Shown one piece after another: positions 10,601-17,601 of a DNA stretch of 35,000 nucleotides (the first letter of the stretch is position 1; each line of letters begins with the position of its first letter). Source of the stretch: Prorocentrum cordatum (lineage: Eukaryota > Sar > Dinophyceae > Prorocentrales > Prorocentraceae); assembly GCA_963575745.1 (NCBI GenBank), contig CAUYUJ010011181.1, forward strand, positions 22,987 to 57,986, read 5' to 3'. Position numbers and translations under genes: made by a program. Below the pieces are notes generated by a model that was given only the letters and a program-made list of their open reading frames with translations, made no database searches and was not told the DNA's origin.

Positions 10601-12024
10601 CTCATGACGTAGCTCCGTCCAAAGGCGGTGACTACGCGCGGGGCTCCAGATGCGGCTGGAGATGCCGTCGCAGCGGCAGGGGCACCTGAGCTCGCGGCTC
10701 CTGGAGGCGCGGGAAGATGAACACGTCGTCGAACTCCCTCCATGTTCATCCACACGCTTCCGACTCCCTGCTGCTCAGGAGATGTAGGCAGGACACGCTC
10801 TGGCAGAGGTGCCTGCTCACGTCGCTTCTGCAGGCCGTCGTAGACCTCGCCTGGGTTCAATCGGGTATGCATCTCCATCTCCTGTTTCTCTATCAGCGCG
10901 AGTCGGTCCAGTAACTCGGCTTTGTCACGCTGCAAGACCTCCAGTCGTTTCTTCTCCTCGCTCTTTCTCACGTCCTCGGAGGCTCCTGCCATGACCCAGT
11001 CCTCGTCCTTAGGAACAGCGGCGGCCTCCCCAGTCGGAGCGGCAGACGTTAGCCCAGGCACAGCTCCGTCTGGGGATCCTTTAGTCTTCGATGCTCCCTT
11101 CGCCGACGCCGCCGCCGCGGTATCCACCACGAATACAGGATAGGCCCTCGCAGGGCCACTGGCTGGAGAGAAGTCCGGCTTCTCGCAGCGGCGCGTGTAG
11201 AGGTTGAGGCGCACGATGCGGTCGTTCTTCGTGATGAAGTGGATGGTTGCCGGCGGCGTCAGGTAATCCCTAAAGATGTCCTGACGCGGATACCAGCTGC
11301 AGAAGATCTCATCCATCTCCTCCGGCGTGAACGGCACCTCCTTATCCTCACGCTGCTGGTCGTTGTCGTCCTCGCTGGCCTCATCCTCCTCGCTGGCCTC
11401 ATCCTCCTTCTTCACTTCCTTGCTGCCTCTTGCCTTCTTTCTCTCTTTCTTCTCTTCTTTGCTGCTCCTCGCCTTCTTCTTCTTCTCTTTCTTTTCTTCC
11501 TTCTCTTCCTTCTCACCGCGGTCTTCTGGTGGACTCCGCTTCTCTTCCTTCACACCGCGGCCTTCTGGTGTACTCCGCGACCTTGAACGCGAGGAGGCCT
11601 CCGCCTCGGGTGGAGGAGGGGCACGATGCTCACGGAGAACAGCTCCCCGATCACGCTGGCGGTCGTCACGACGATCTCGATGATGATCTTCACGCTGCTT
11701 GGTGTCACGACTCCCGCCTTCACCGCGCCGATCGTCACGGGGCTTGGTATCACGATTGCCGCCCATCACGATCTTGACCATAGTTGCCGTGATCTCGTCG
11801 AGATCCACCTCAGCCGCCGCACAAGGCTTCGACGTGGTCAGCTGCAGACGCATGAGCCGACCCTGGACGAAGTCGAGGCTCTCGAAGCGGCCTTGCTTGA
11901 AGAAGATAGGCTTCTTGTTCGTCACGCGCTCCACGATGTGATGGACCGTGGCAAGGTCAGGAAACTCCAACTCCACGCTGTGCCCCTTTGGGTGGGTGTT
12001 GGCCAGAATGCGATGGCAACGCAC
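4663..12024 (-). CDS. pol: Copia Pol polyprotein (PR, MTase-like, IN, RT, RNH)
   Basis: A continuous frame of about 2450 codons. Domains in order, by plus-strand position: a Lys/Glu/Arg/Ser-rich charged spacer (about 11370-11700); a possible zinc site (C...H...CKKC, 10393-10473); a retropepsin-type protease with IDTGC (about 10061-10078); a methyltransferase-like domain (about 8700-9260); integrase with an HHCC zinc finger (8279-8392) and D, D, E at about 8192, 8015 and 7908; an SH3-like C-terminal domain (about 7420-7540); RVT_2 reverse transcriptase with FDVATAFLSG (6052-6081) and HVDD (5773-5790); and copia RNase H with MDASFAK, AAES, TDAKSLYD and HMLADVLTK (4845-5303). The codon at 12024 is GTG. 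The frame is open without ATG up to 12081, so translation must enter from gag, probably by a -1 shift. All catalytic residues of the core enzymes look intact. Confidence 0.93.
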   Translation of the reverse strand: MRCHRILANTHPKGHSVELEFPDLATVHHIVERVTNKKPIFFKQGRFESLDFVQGRLMRLQLTTSKPCAAAEVDLDEITATMVKIVMGGNRDTKPRDDRRGEGGSRDTKQREDHHRDRRDDRQRDRGAVLREHRAPPPPEAEASSRSRSRSTPEGRGVKEEKRSPPEDRGEKEEKEEKKEKKKKARSSKEEKKERKKARGSKEVKKEDEASEEDEASEDDNDQQREDKEVPFTPEEMDEIFCSWYPRQDIFRDYLTPPATIHFITKNDRIVRLNLYTRRCEKPDFSPASGPARAYPVFVVDTAAAASAKGASKTKGSPDGAVPGLTSAAPTGEAAAVPKDEDWVMAGASEDVRKSEEKKRLEVLQRDKAELLDRLALIEKQEMEMHTRLNPGEVYDGLQKRREQAPLPERVLPTSPEQQGVGSVWMNMEGVRRRVHLPAPPGAASSGAPAAATASPAASGAPRVVTAFGRSYVMSVGATQSDLEKQQMHRAMYDSQFDGERLVPGPKAKFDPELMQQQAACVHPVGELKWQSNGTVIFAKCKKCSLKSVIHYTLEKPKTDEGEPPRNTPDGDVPGLTSAAPTGEAVAVPKGADPWAAKHADPWAAKGADPWAAKGGSAAHMVTTREECPRKVVDEQPVMLVVLPAGLAMIDTGCKRAVGGRPWHVELQKTLDAMGVPYHSINQREYFKFGPGVPLLSERAWCYTVGINGTQGEVVISEVDAEVPGLIGPDEMAEWDAAISFRNGTFTANGVTKPLVPAASGHPCVSLLDFPAPVASAFPVGQSEEQDELADEMFSGTASHEEKDERSVAETVEEEDTHDSDSNDGQDAGDSELSTSHYHTSDPESAETASSDEEVFMENADNEVFMTKGARRHVRSNLKELEVLMTEEMANRKLRADRQEQDALKHYQEERVLPFQRETRRRPGPWRIVEVFAWACQLTILAASMGWDAHQPIAAPEFDLLTVQGRNEARAYLVAVDPDFVALSPPPTAWSRMQSVDQRRPMRVRRQRRERTEYRMLLSFTDEVMQWQAARGRAAMVMDHAQSTIWSQPPVSATKSNPAFEDAICLKDTTRVLANPGVCTAVRGSCAEEFGTAVMSGAADHLAWQFENSSFPAAQLPDPTEEPRSYGPEPAEQGHGEAPRDVSERPEWGKTPQEIRAEIREALQKTVKEESMQHPAEEEEVAASWSEMELPEVVRQDIMTKIPRSTRRAVRKAHRGLGHPSRPTFIKMLRLGGATPNALAYAKHWQCPTCAESEAPPRPVQGTADVRPFGFNVTVVIDVKYLRDAAKEQLVVLSMVDAGTGWHCACLLKNRTAKHVARQIMNEWFKHYGVPENIVIDQGGEFEGYFNALMEQFGIYTKTTGAHAAWQHGLAERHGGLLGTIWGKVVHEFHVQGKSLSTVALAAIINAKNSTISRNGLTPEQAVFGRILNFTEVTNRGDDEVLMSVLGAKGIAWRSSQIRTAAKMMLLERDETDKVRRALLRQAPTVVGDLCPGSRVYFWAPNPFKGRRRQDPERWRGPATVIAKESNSRYYVSWRGHVLLVAREQLRHASSQEAAAAESIQTDVRLTQQRDDRAYHDIVDVAPRVKVQKVRKTFLKKERDRHRELEGSRQPRVDLRALDAIEAQAKEEDPPEQQQLPQLPPPRRARSRSPPGRISSETCPKASPGASGSGGPSVPPIPRDDFELERKRKFLVDDVPSCIKKTRLQAAPTSGLPALREVAMNAVVHSGPQEWFDQNALDGVSTLVQKVVRGVRVHREPRRRLYDHDRHRECNRLSVMLSATGQCAYKDDGASRTNERTEDSWVGLTLFYHDKPDAQAQGVYYLDTPEGLVRQPMTYEEWINVSSVYDAWLQEARYEHDVFALVMKQNAKELDPRHFNQHEKAKFDEADAAEWRQWIANNTVELVTEEEEKSIPKDKIISVPMRSVRTNRGRGLELEAKSRLIIPGHLDPQLGLFRTDSPTTSPLAVLVCASITMAMDWTFECFDVATAFLSGLKLERELYVRAPKDGLPAVDGAGWPAVRPYALLRLLKGAYGLTEAPRLWYLRARQVLTDEVGFVELRCARAVFVYRGNDKLIAMLTLHVDDGMLFGDPHDPQYQEVKANINSRFNIKHWKEGNDKEAVAYLGEEWWRHPDHIEISMHEYIGKLTKYPLVRGDDEEREMTPEEHHDFRSLLQKVRWPVARVVPQLAYSVSALAQKDPKGRRLLHLRVLNDIIDRLQDYDKRGLATLRIRRVDIERLQVLTLMDASFAKEPGCKSQMGFMSMITDTRVLKELAVCCLVEFQSSTITRVVGSTMAAESAAMSVALDRQLYLRLLIEAILHGEPPLQGDWRLALKVPGALVTDAKSLYDHTSKIGSMPVSRQTLIDLLVAKDLIEQEAIKFKWLPNSHMLADVLTKAVQPNEVLSQFLRHGLFSMVPTAEQEDEEAHRLRLRRGQRERAKERKAQRRVAVPGPASP
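8700..9260 (-). other. Methyltransferase-like domain inside Pol, active-site motif lost
   Basis: This sits between protease and integrase. The start VEVFAWACQLT...GW (about 9207-9250) resembles the SAM-binding motif I (FAGxGG type) of C5-cytosine methyltransferases. Further on, LSPPPTAWSRMQ (about 9035-9085) sits where motif IV (PPC) would be, and a later segment ends in WSQPP (about 8874-8912). The Cys of the PPC motif is Pro here, so catalysis of the DNMT type is not expected. The similarity is pattern-based. It could instead be another Rossmann-fold domain common in dinoflagellate copia polyproteins. Confidence 0.55.
10181..10262 (-). repeat. 24-bp in-frame tandem repeat in Pol linker
   Basis: A 24-bp unit (TTTGCTGCCCAGGGGTCCGC plus four bases) is repeated about three times and encodes GADPWAAK units. 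Just beside it, a segment encoding DVPGLTSAAPTGEA (10268-10320) is a second copy of 11014-11066, which encodes AVPGLTSAAPTGEA. The linker between spacer and protease has therefore grown by duplication without breaking the frame. Confidence 0.85.
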
Positions 12025-13526
12025 GCATGCATCCTCGTCCTCCTGATCCTCCCCGCGCCTGGCACGGGCGCGCGCACGTTCTCACTGCTCTGTGCGGGCC
12101 CTGGGCCATCGTCGGCGTCCCGGCGTAGGCTCGGCGCAGGCATGCTCTTGGGTCTGGGATTCATGACGATCCGCCCTGGAGCATCAGCTCGACCCTCCAC
12201 CGGATGCCTCTGGGCAGGCACCGACTGGGGAGCACGGCGCCATGGAGCGCGGCCACGACGCTCCTCGGCACTGCCTGCCATGCCAACCCAGTGGACGATC
12301 GGTCCATGCACCTGCCTAGGCGCCGGCGGCTTCACAGAGCTCCGCTGGTTGGGCGACGCTGGCTGGCCACTCTTAGGCCCGATCTTGTTGTACGGCTCGC
12401 GCTCGCCACTCTTCACCTTGGGGCACTCTGGGTCGCCACGCCAGTGGCCGGGCTGATCGCAGTCAGCACACCGGCTGTTAGCCTTGCGCTGGTCCGTCGG
12501 CTTCCGACCAGCCTGGAAGGAGCCGCTGGCGTTGATCTTCTTGGGGTCCCGCTGCCGAGGGGCAACGAACCCGCGCTTCTGACGCTGTACTGCCGTCTTC
12601 TGCTTGGCCCTCCAGCCGGCCAAGAACGCTTCCTGAAGATCCTCCGGTGCCTCGTACTCCTCGTCATCTGGCCCGTCGTTGTCCGACGCCAGCTCCTTTT
12701 CGACCTCAGCGCCGTCCTCGAAGATGATCCCCTCGCCAGCTCCGGGGTCTCCATCGTCCTGTTCATCTGCTTCATCTTCGTCGTGCTGCGCCTCCTCCAG
12801 GTCGCCGTGGTGTTCATCGTAGTCTTCACCGTTCTCTACCTCGTGCACATGCTGGCCGGAGCGTCCTCGCAGCACGCATGGCCTGCGAGCCATGGGAGGG
12901 TGCGGATAGCGACCGCCCGAACTCCCGGAGGAGCGCCCGTGCTCACGCTGCGCCACAAACGGCGAGCGGCGAGGGAGCACCGAGCGCTTCTCGGTGTCGT
13001 GCACCTTCGAGTAGGCTGCCTTCAGCACGACCTCCATCCGCTTCGAGTCGTAGATGCCGCCACAGTTGAAGAGCACCTGCGCTCGCTCCTTCTGCGACAG
13101 TCCAGCGCCACGAAGCATCTTGCTCGCCAGCGCGCGATCGCTGATCGCTGAAGTAGGATCCTCGAGCTGCAGCTCCATGCGCTTCTTGCGCAAGTACGTT
13201 GTCCAATCCATGATGGGCTGCCCAGCTCGACGGTGTGCTCGCTCCCACTCCTGATGCACCTGATCGAGGCGCTCGTGATCCATCTTCTCGAAGGCGTCGT
13301 CGTAGATAGCAAAGATGGTCTCGAGCGTGTCCTCGCGTCGGAGGTCCGACGCATCAAGGACCTCGATGAGCTCCTTGGCTCGACCTGTTACTTGACTGTA
13401 GATGATCAGGCCCAGCTCCACGTCTGAGAGCTGGTTGAGGTTGCGGATGACTTCAACCTCCTTGCGCCACTCTCGGTACTTCTTAGTACTCGTACCGACT
13501 GCACCATCGAACTCTGGGAGCTTCAC
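11922..13526 (-). CDS. gag: Copia Gag, main frame
   Basis: 534 codons plus a stop. The N-terminal part (KLPEFDG, KKYREWRKEVE, then helical segments with an EWERAHRRAGQ-like stretch) fits a UBN2/copia-type capsid domain. An acidic Asp/Glu-rich stretch and a basic stretch follow. A zinc knuckle then reads CADCDQPGHWRGDPEC (about 12432-12480). Its spacing is CX2CX4HX6C instead of the usual CX2CX4HX4C. The codon at 13526 is GTG and the frame is open without ATG up to 13568, so the natural start probably lies in the leader frame at 13702. It overlaps the open pol frame by about 160 bp (11922-12081), in a -1 relation. Gag packages element RNA in cytoplasmic particles. Confidence 0.85.
   Translation of the reverse strand: MKLPEFDGAVGTSTKKYREWRKEVEVIRNLNQLSDVELGLIIYSQVTGRAKELIEVLDASDLRREDTLETIFAIYDDAFEKMDHERLDQVHQEWERAHRRAGQPIMDWTTYLRKKRMELQLEDPTSAISDRALASKMLRGAGLSQKERAQVLFNCGGIYDSKRMEVVLKAAYSKVHDTEKRSVLPRRSPFVAQREHGRSSGSSGGRYPHPPMARRPCVLRGRSGQHVHEVENGEDYDEHHGDLEEAQHDEDEADEQDDGDPGAGEGIIFEDGAEVEKELASDNDGPDDEEYEAPEDLQEAFLAGWRAKQKTAVQRQKRGFVAPRQRDPKKINASGSFQAGRKPTDQRKANSRCADCDQPGHWRGDPECPKVKSGEREPYNKIGPKSGQPASPNQRSSVKPPAPRQVHGPIVHWVGMAGSAEERRGRAPWRRAPQSVPAQRHPVEGRADAPGRIVMNPRPKSMPAPSLRRDADDGPGPAQSSENVRAPVPGAGRIRRTRMHACVAIAFWPTPTQRGTAWSWSFLTLPRSITSWSA
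12031..12081 (-). promoter_or_regulatory. Gag-Pol frame-change window
   Basis: The pol frame is closed by TGA at 12082-12084 and carries a cysteine/histidine cluster (ACVRCH...HPKGH) just after 12031. Translation should therefore change frame between these points. I see no canonical X XXY YYZ slippery heptamer in the gag frame. A run of four G (plus-strand C, 12051-12054) lies in the window. It is a plausible site for a one-base loss or for slippage. Programmed -1 shift, splicing, decay and sequencing error are all possible. Confidence 0.45.
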
Positions 13527-13702
13527 CTGCGACAGCAGTAGACGTGCCGTCTGGGACCGCCGTCGCCACTACGATCCCGATGCAAGGCCAAGAGCTCCCG
13601 CTGGGTCTCGGCCATCACGCGCAGGACCGCATGCAGGTCCGGGGGACCTGTGCCAGCGGAGGACGCAGCCTCCGCGTCTGAGCCGTCTTGGCTGGCGGCC
13701 AT
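13523..13702 (-). CDS. Gag N-terminal leader frame (frameshifted)
   Basis: The ATG at 13702 lies in an excellent context (GCCGCCATGG) about 80 bp inside the 5' LTR. It opens 59 codons (MAASQDGSDAEAA..., then a helical MAETQRELLALHRD segment) before TGA at 13523. The main gag frame opens at 13568, in a -1 relation to this one. I infer that the leader is the true Gag start and that one base has been lost, or is skipped, between 13528 and 13568. Alternatively it is an upstream ORF that controls gag. Confidence 0.6.
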   Translation of the reverse strand: MAASQDGSDAEAASSAGTGPPDLHAVLRVMAETQRELLALHRDRSGDGGPRRHVYCCRR

Positions 13703-13768
13703 GGCGGCCCACGCGGGTGGTCACAACCACCGAAGCAGAGCACGCAGTGCGTCCGCTGGAGCTTACTA

Positions 13769-13780
13769 GCTCCGCTACCA
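13769..13780 (-). promoter_or_regulatory. Primer-binding site
   Basis: In element sense, one base after the 5' LTR, the sequence is TGGTAGCGGAGC. It is complementary to a tRNA 3' end GCTCCGCTACCA including CCA. This resembles initiator methionine tRNA, the usual primer for copia elements. The tRNA identity is inferred. Confidence 0.75.
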
Positions 13781-13781
13781 A

Positions 13782-13964
13782 TGTCAGTGCAGTTCTTTTA
13801 GCTCGGACTGCGCGGCAGTCAAAACTGCGGGTGCGTCCCAGGGCCCTAGGACTAGGGCCAAAACAGCGGCGGGCAGCGTGCATGCCACAAAACAAGACAA
13901 GCGTGTACATCATGCACACACGGTGGCACGGGCGGCAGAGGGGCAGGGGAGTGCACTCTTCACA
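13782..13964 (-). repeat. 5' LTR of the copia element
   Basis: 183 bp, identical by eye to 4246-4428 with the same TG...CA ends. It is followed outward by ACCAT (13965-13969), which matches ACCAT at 4241-4245. Confidence 0.95.
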
Positions 13965-14283
13965 ACCATCACCATCACCATCACCATCACCATCACCATC
14001 ACCATCACCATCACCACCACCACCACCATCACCACCACCATCACCACCACCATCACCACCATCATCAGCATCAGCATCAGCATCAGCATCAGCATCAGCA
14101 TCAGCATCAGCATCAGCATCAGCATCAGCATCAGCATCATCATTATTGTCATCATCATCACCACCACTACCACCATCATCATCACCATCATCATCAGCAT
14201 CACCATCGTCATCGTCATCATCACCATCATCATCACAACCACCATCATCATCGTCATCATCACCAGCATCATCATCACCATCA
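13965..14283 (+). repeat. CAC/CAT compound microsatellite (right half) with CATCAG run
   Basis: This continues the tract interrupted at 4245. It has CACCAT hexamers, then about 12 CAGCAT hexamers (about 14064-14138), then mixed CAT/CAC. It is open in several frames on both strands (poly-Ser, His, Asp, Met), which gives spurious long ORFs. Confidence 0.93.
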
Positions 14284-14450
14284 CCACACATCATAGCATG
14301 ACATAACATACCACTACATACTTTCACATACTACAACATATCATGGCATGCCATCGCATAACATACCATAAGTGAGGTGTGGGTGTGACTGTGCTTCCGG
14401 CGTGGTGAAAGTAAGGACAAGACACCCATCTTATGATATGGGGAACAATT
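14284..14450 (+). repeat. Degenerate ACATA-rich repeat
   Basis: Imperfect repeats of ACATA/AACATA/GCATG, probably a decayed extension of the CAT microsatellite. No gene. Confidence 0.5.
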
Positions 14451-15320
14451 TCATCTTCGTCCCGGCTTCGTCTTAAGCATGGCCCTCTGCCTCCCGTTGA
14501 GGGCCCTCGGACCCACGAGGGCCTCGAGGCTCTCTCGGTGGCCGCACGCGCCTGGCCCTCGAGAGCCCTTCCGGTGGCCGCACGCGCGCCAGGTCCTCGA
14601 GGGCATTTCGGACGACATCCGGGGCATCTGCAGGGCTCCTCGCCCGGGGCGGCGGGCGGGGAGGCCTCTCGAGGGGCTCCCGCGACGGGGGCCGGCGCTG
14701 ACGGGGGTCGGCCGCTCTCCTCGTCGGCTCACTTCTCGGGCGTTCCTCGCCGGCTCGCAGCGGTCCTCTGGCCTCCTGGTGCTCTCCGCCACGCCTCGCC
14801 CCGGCGGAGGGCGGACGGGGAGGTCTCCCGAGACGCTCGCGCGACGGGGTTCAGGAATTCAGCGCTGACGGGGGTCAGCCAGTCCCATCTGGCGGACCCG
14901 GGTTTGGGAGCCACGCGGGGCCGATGCCCCCTTGCCGCCCTCCGCTCGCCGAAGCTTGGCAGCTACCTCATGGCCGGCCTGGGCTCGCGACGCGGCCCTG
15001 GCTGACACGGGTTTGCGCTGACCAGGGTTGGAGCGTCCTCGAGCTCTCGAGGGGCAGCGCTGGTTTCGAGGCTCGAGGTTTGCGGACGTTCTCGTCGGCT
15101 CCCTGCGGTCTTCTGGCCTCGGGGTGCTTTCCGGCAGCTGCGCCTTGCCGAGAGCGTGCTGGGGGTGCCTTGGTCGGTCCCGAGCGGCCGCCCGTGACCC
15201 GAGTTACGACCCAGAAGCCCAGCGTCCTTGCGTCGTGGAAAAATCACGGCGGGCGTTCTTTGGCAGTTTCCGCCCTCCAGGGGAACATCGACCCCCAATG
15301 GCCGATTCATCTTCGATCGG
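14451..15320 (+). repeat. GC-rich region with diverged internal duplications
   Basis: A segment of the type GGGGAGGCCTCTCGAGGGGC, ending in GCGACGGGG, occurs at about 14654-14693 and 14808-14848. A CTCGTCGGCTC...GGTCTTCTGGCCTC segment occurs at about 14712-14795 and 15090-15145. Frames on both strands are open because of composition. None carries a recognisable domain. Confidence 0.45.
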
Positions 15321-15727
15321 GGCCTGATAGCCTAACCTGTCCAGGAACGTGCGGATTCCCTCTCGGGGGCCTATCCCCGATCTTTCGGCGATGTATCGCC
15401 GACTCCAGCTCGATGTTTCCCCCTGGTGCCCTCCCTAGCGTTCCCTCTCAGCTTTTGATTCAGCGCTTCTGCGTTCCGCACGTCTGCGAAGCCTTGCGAG
15501 CGTCCCCCCTGCGGGTCCTTTCGACGCCAGAGTATCAGACACCACCGCTGGGATGCACTTGGGTGCAGACGTATTTCAAATTCGGACCTCCAGCTGGCAT
15601 TTCAGAAAGATGACCTGAAGGGATAGGGTTCACATTTGGCATGCCTTGAGGTACGCACAGGCAGCCCCCATGCTGCCTTTGGTTGCGCTCAGGCAGCCCC
15701 CCATGCAAGGCATGAACGATTCTTGCC
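15321..15727. other. Non-coding stretch
   Basis: No gene or clear repeat recognised. The words CTTGAGGTACGCACAGGCAG and GCGCTCAGGCAGCCCC near 15644-15705 suggest a small local duplication. Confidence 0.4.
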
Positions 15728-16079
15728 CGGTGCTGGCGCCGGTGCCAGTGCCAGTGCCAGTGCCGGCGCTGGTGCTGGTGCTGGCGCCAGCCGGTGCCGC
15801 TGCCACTGCCGGCGCGGGTGCCGGTGCCGTTGCCGGTGCCGGTGCCAAGGCCAGTGCTGGAGCCCGTGTCGGCGTCGGCGCCAGCGCCAGCGCTGGTTCT
15901 CTGGTGCGTCGGTGCTGGTGTCGGTGCCAGTGCCAGCTTTGGTGCTGGTGTCGGCGCCAGCGGTGGCGCCAGTGCCAGTGCCGGTGCCAGCGCCGGTGCC
16001 GGTGCTGGTGCCAGTGGCGGCGCTGGTGCTGGTGCTGGTTGGTGCTGGGGCTGGTGCCGGTGCCGGTGCCGTCGCTGGC
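15728..16079 (+). repeat. GGTGCC hexanucleotide-type minisatellite
   Basis: About 350 bp of six-base units (GGTGCC, AGTGCC, GGCGCC, GGTGCT) with point variants and almost no indels. No stop codon can form easily in any frame, which explains the long overlapping open frames on both strands here (Gly/Ala, Cys/Arg/Trp and Thr/Gly-rich peptides). Confidence 0.9.
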
Positions 16080-16199
16080 TGGCACTGCGGTGCTTGGGCC
16101 ATATTCTTCCGGGACACGTAGGAATACACATAATTTGCCTTCTCGAGCTCTTCGGGCACGTAGAGATGCAAGTGGTTTGCGCTTCGAAGCCCCTGTGAT

Positions 16200-16555
16200 G
16201 AACAAAATTCCGAGTGAGTGGGCCTTCCATGCCCCTTTTGGAGCCTCCATTCTGCACACGCCTCTTGCATTTCGTGCATCTCGTGGCTGGTCCTCGAGGC
16301 GGCTCCGTGGAGCCTCAATTCGGCGCACCTCTCACACATTTCGTGCGCCGCGGGCTTCAGGGGCGATCCGCTGGCCCCCAAGACGGCTGAAAGGAGTCTC
16401 GATTCGGCACGCCCTGCACGTACTTCGTGCCTCATGGACCCCAAGGGGGCCCTCAGCTGACCCCCAAGACGGCTCAAGGGAGCCTTCCATTCGGCACAGC
16501 CCATTTCGTGCCCATGGGCCCGACATTCATTCAGTGGGCCCCCAAGACTGCCCCC
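16200..16555 (+). repeat. Tandem repeat of about 75-90 bp, four copies
   Basis: Each copy has the order CCCCAAGACGGCT, a GGAGYCT, ATTCGGCAC and CATTTCGTGC. Copies are near 16230-16290, 16295-16355, 16375-16440 and 16455-16515, with an outlying CCCCAAGACTGCC at 16540. The CCAAGACGGC word links it to the larger arrays at 18-20 kb. Confidence 0.65.
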
Positions 16556-16576
16556 CCCCTCCCCCCCAGTGGCCTC

Positions 16577-16742
16577 TCACCACCCACCAAACCACCCCAA
16601 CCCAACCCGAAGGCCTCAATTTGCCCTCTATTTCCAGTTGGGGGGGGTCGGGGAACACTGAAAAAGCACACATGGAGCCCGTACCCCCCCCAACCCGAAA
16701 TTGGGGTCTTCGGGTTGGGTTGGGGTGGTCTGGTAGGTAGTC
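16577..16742. repeat. Foldback element of about 165 bp
   Basis: The left arm (about 16579-16626, containing ACCACCCCAACCCAACCCGA) and the right arm (about 16694-16742) are inverted repeats matching at roughly 40 of 47 positions. They surround a loop of about 70 bp. No coding content. It is MITE-like; I see no clear target duplication. Confidence 0.7.
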
Positions 16743-17029
16743 AGCCTGCAAGACGGCTCGACGCCAAGCAGCAGCGATGGGCACCGACCCTCGTGGGAGC
16801 CACCGCCCTCGAACGCTGGCAGTCTCCCGCGTCGGCGGGCGACTTTTCCCCTGTGGGGGGGCCCGCCGTGGCTCCTGCTCTGCGGGCTCCAAGGTTCGGG
16901 GTCAGGCTCAGGCTCAGGTTTCGGTCGGGCCTGTCCCCCATACAGGGGGCATTTTGCATCACACCTCAAAAGTCCTCGAACAGAGCCCAAACAAAAAACA
17001 CTCCAAACCTCGTTCCCATACTGCTTTTT
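16743..17029. other. Non-coding stretch
   Basis: GC-rich, with no recognisable gene. A short direct repeat (GGCTCAGGCTCAGG) lies near 16905-16920. Confidence 0.4.
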
Positions 17030-17553
17030 TCAGGAGGGGGAAAAACACACAGACACAATTCATCGACGATTCTCAGGAAAATATGGGAAAATATGGGAAG
17101 TGGGGGGGAAGACAAAAACCCAGAAAATATAGGAACATATGGGGAATCCTTTTATTTGTGTGTATTTATTTGTGTGTCCCAGGGCCCCTTCATTTTTGCT
17201 TCTTTTGGAATGCTCCTCCTGTCGAGGGCCAGGCCCGACGTAAAGCCTAGGCCCATGGGCCGGCGAGGAGGGCGTGAGCCTCCCCGAACAGACGGAGGCA
17301 CGAGGCACGAGGCACCGCCCCGCGCGCGGGCACCGCCCCCGGGGTGCCGCGGGCGCAGCGCCGCAGTGCCGCGGCGCACTGCGGAACCGCTCGGCCCGAG
17401 CAGAAGTCCGGCCCGATGTCGTGCCAACACTCAGGAGGGACGAAAACACACAGACACAATTGTTCGTCGATTCCCCAGAAAAGGGGGGAACGTTAGGGAG
17501 TGGGGGGGAAGACAAAACCCAGAAACTATGGGGAAATATGGCGAATCCTGTTA

Positions 17554-17601
<48 letters not shown>

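Larger units (their letters stand above)
4246..13964 (-). mobile_element. Complete Ty1/copia LTR retrotransposon, 9.7 kb
   Basis: Two 183-bp direct repeats bound the element. They are identical by eye and have TG...CA ends. The 5 bp outside each end are ACCAT, a target-site duplication inside a CACCAT microsatellite. On the minus strand the order is 5' LTR (13782-13964), primer-binding site, gag, pol, AT-rich 3' UTR, 3' LTR (4246-4428). The pol order protease - integrase - RT - RNase H defines the copia class. At 9.7 kb it is much longer than the usual 5-6 kb. The extra length lies in a charged spacer, linker repeats and a methyltransferase-like domain. Identical LTRs imply recent insertion, yet the coding region shows two apparent one-base frame changes. 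No polypurine tract abuts the 3' LTR. Confidence 0.96.

Noticed and set aside
13402-14327. Ser/Pro-rich and Asp/Gly-rich long frames on both strands
   Set aside because: They cross the LTR edge and the CAC/CAT/CAG microsatellite, and are open because of the repeat composition.
4075-16079. Short regularly spaced repeats as a CRISPR array
   Set aside because: Units are contiguous micro- and minisatellites without unique spacers, and the DNA is eukaryotic nuclear.
15535-16740. Long Ala/Gly/Val/Cys-rich frames on both strands
   Set aside because: The GGTGCY hexamer array is stop-free in all frames. No recognisable domain in the extensions.
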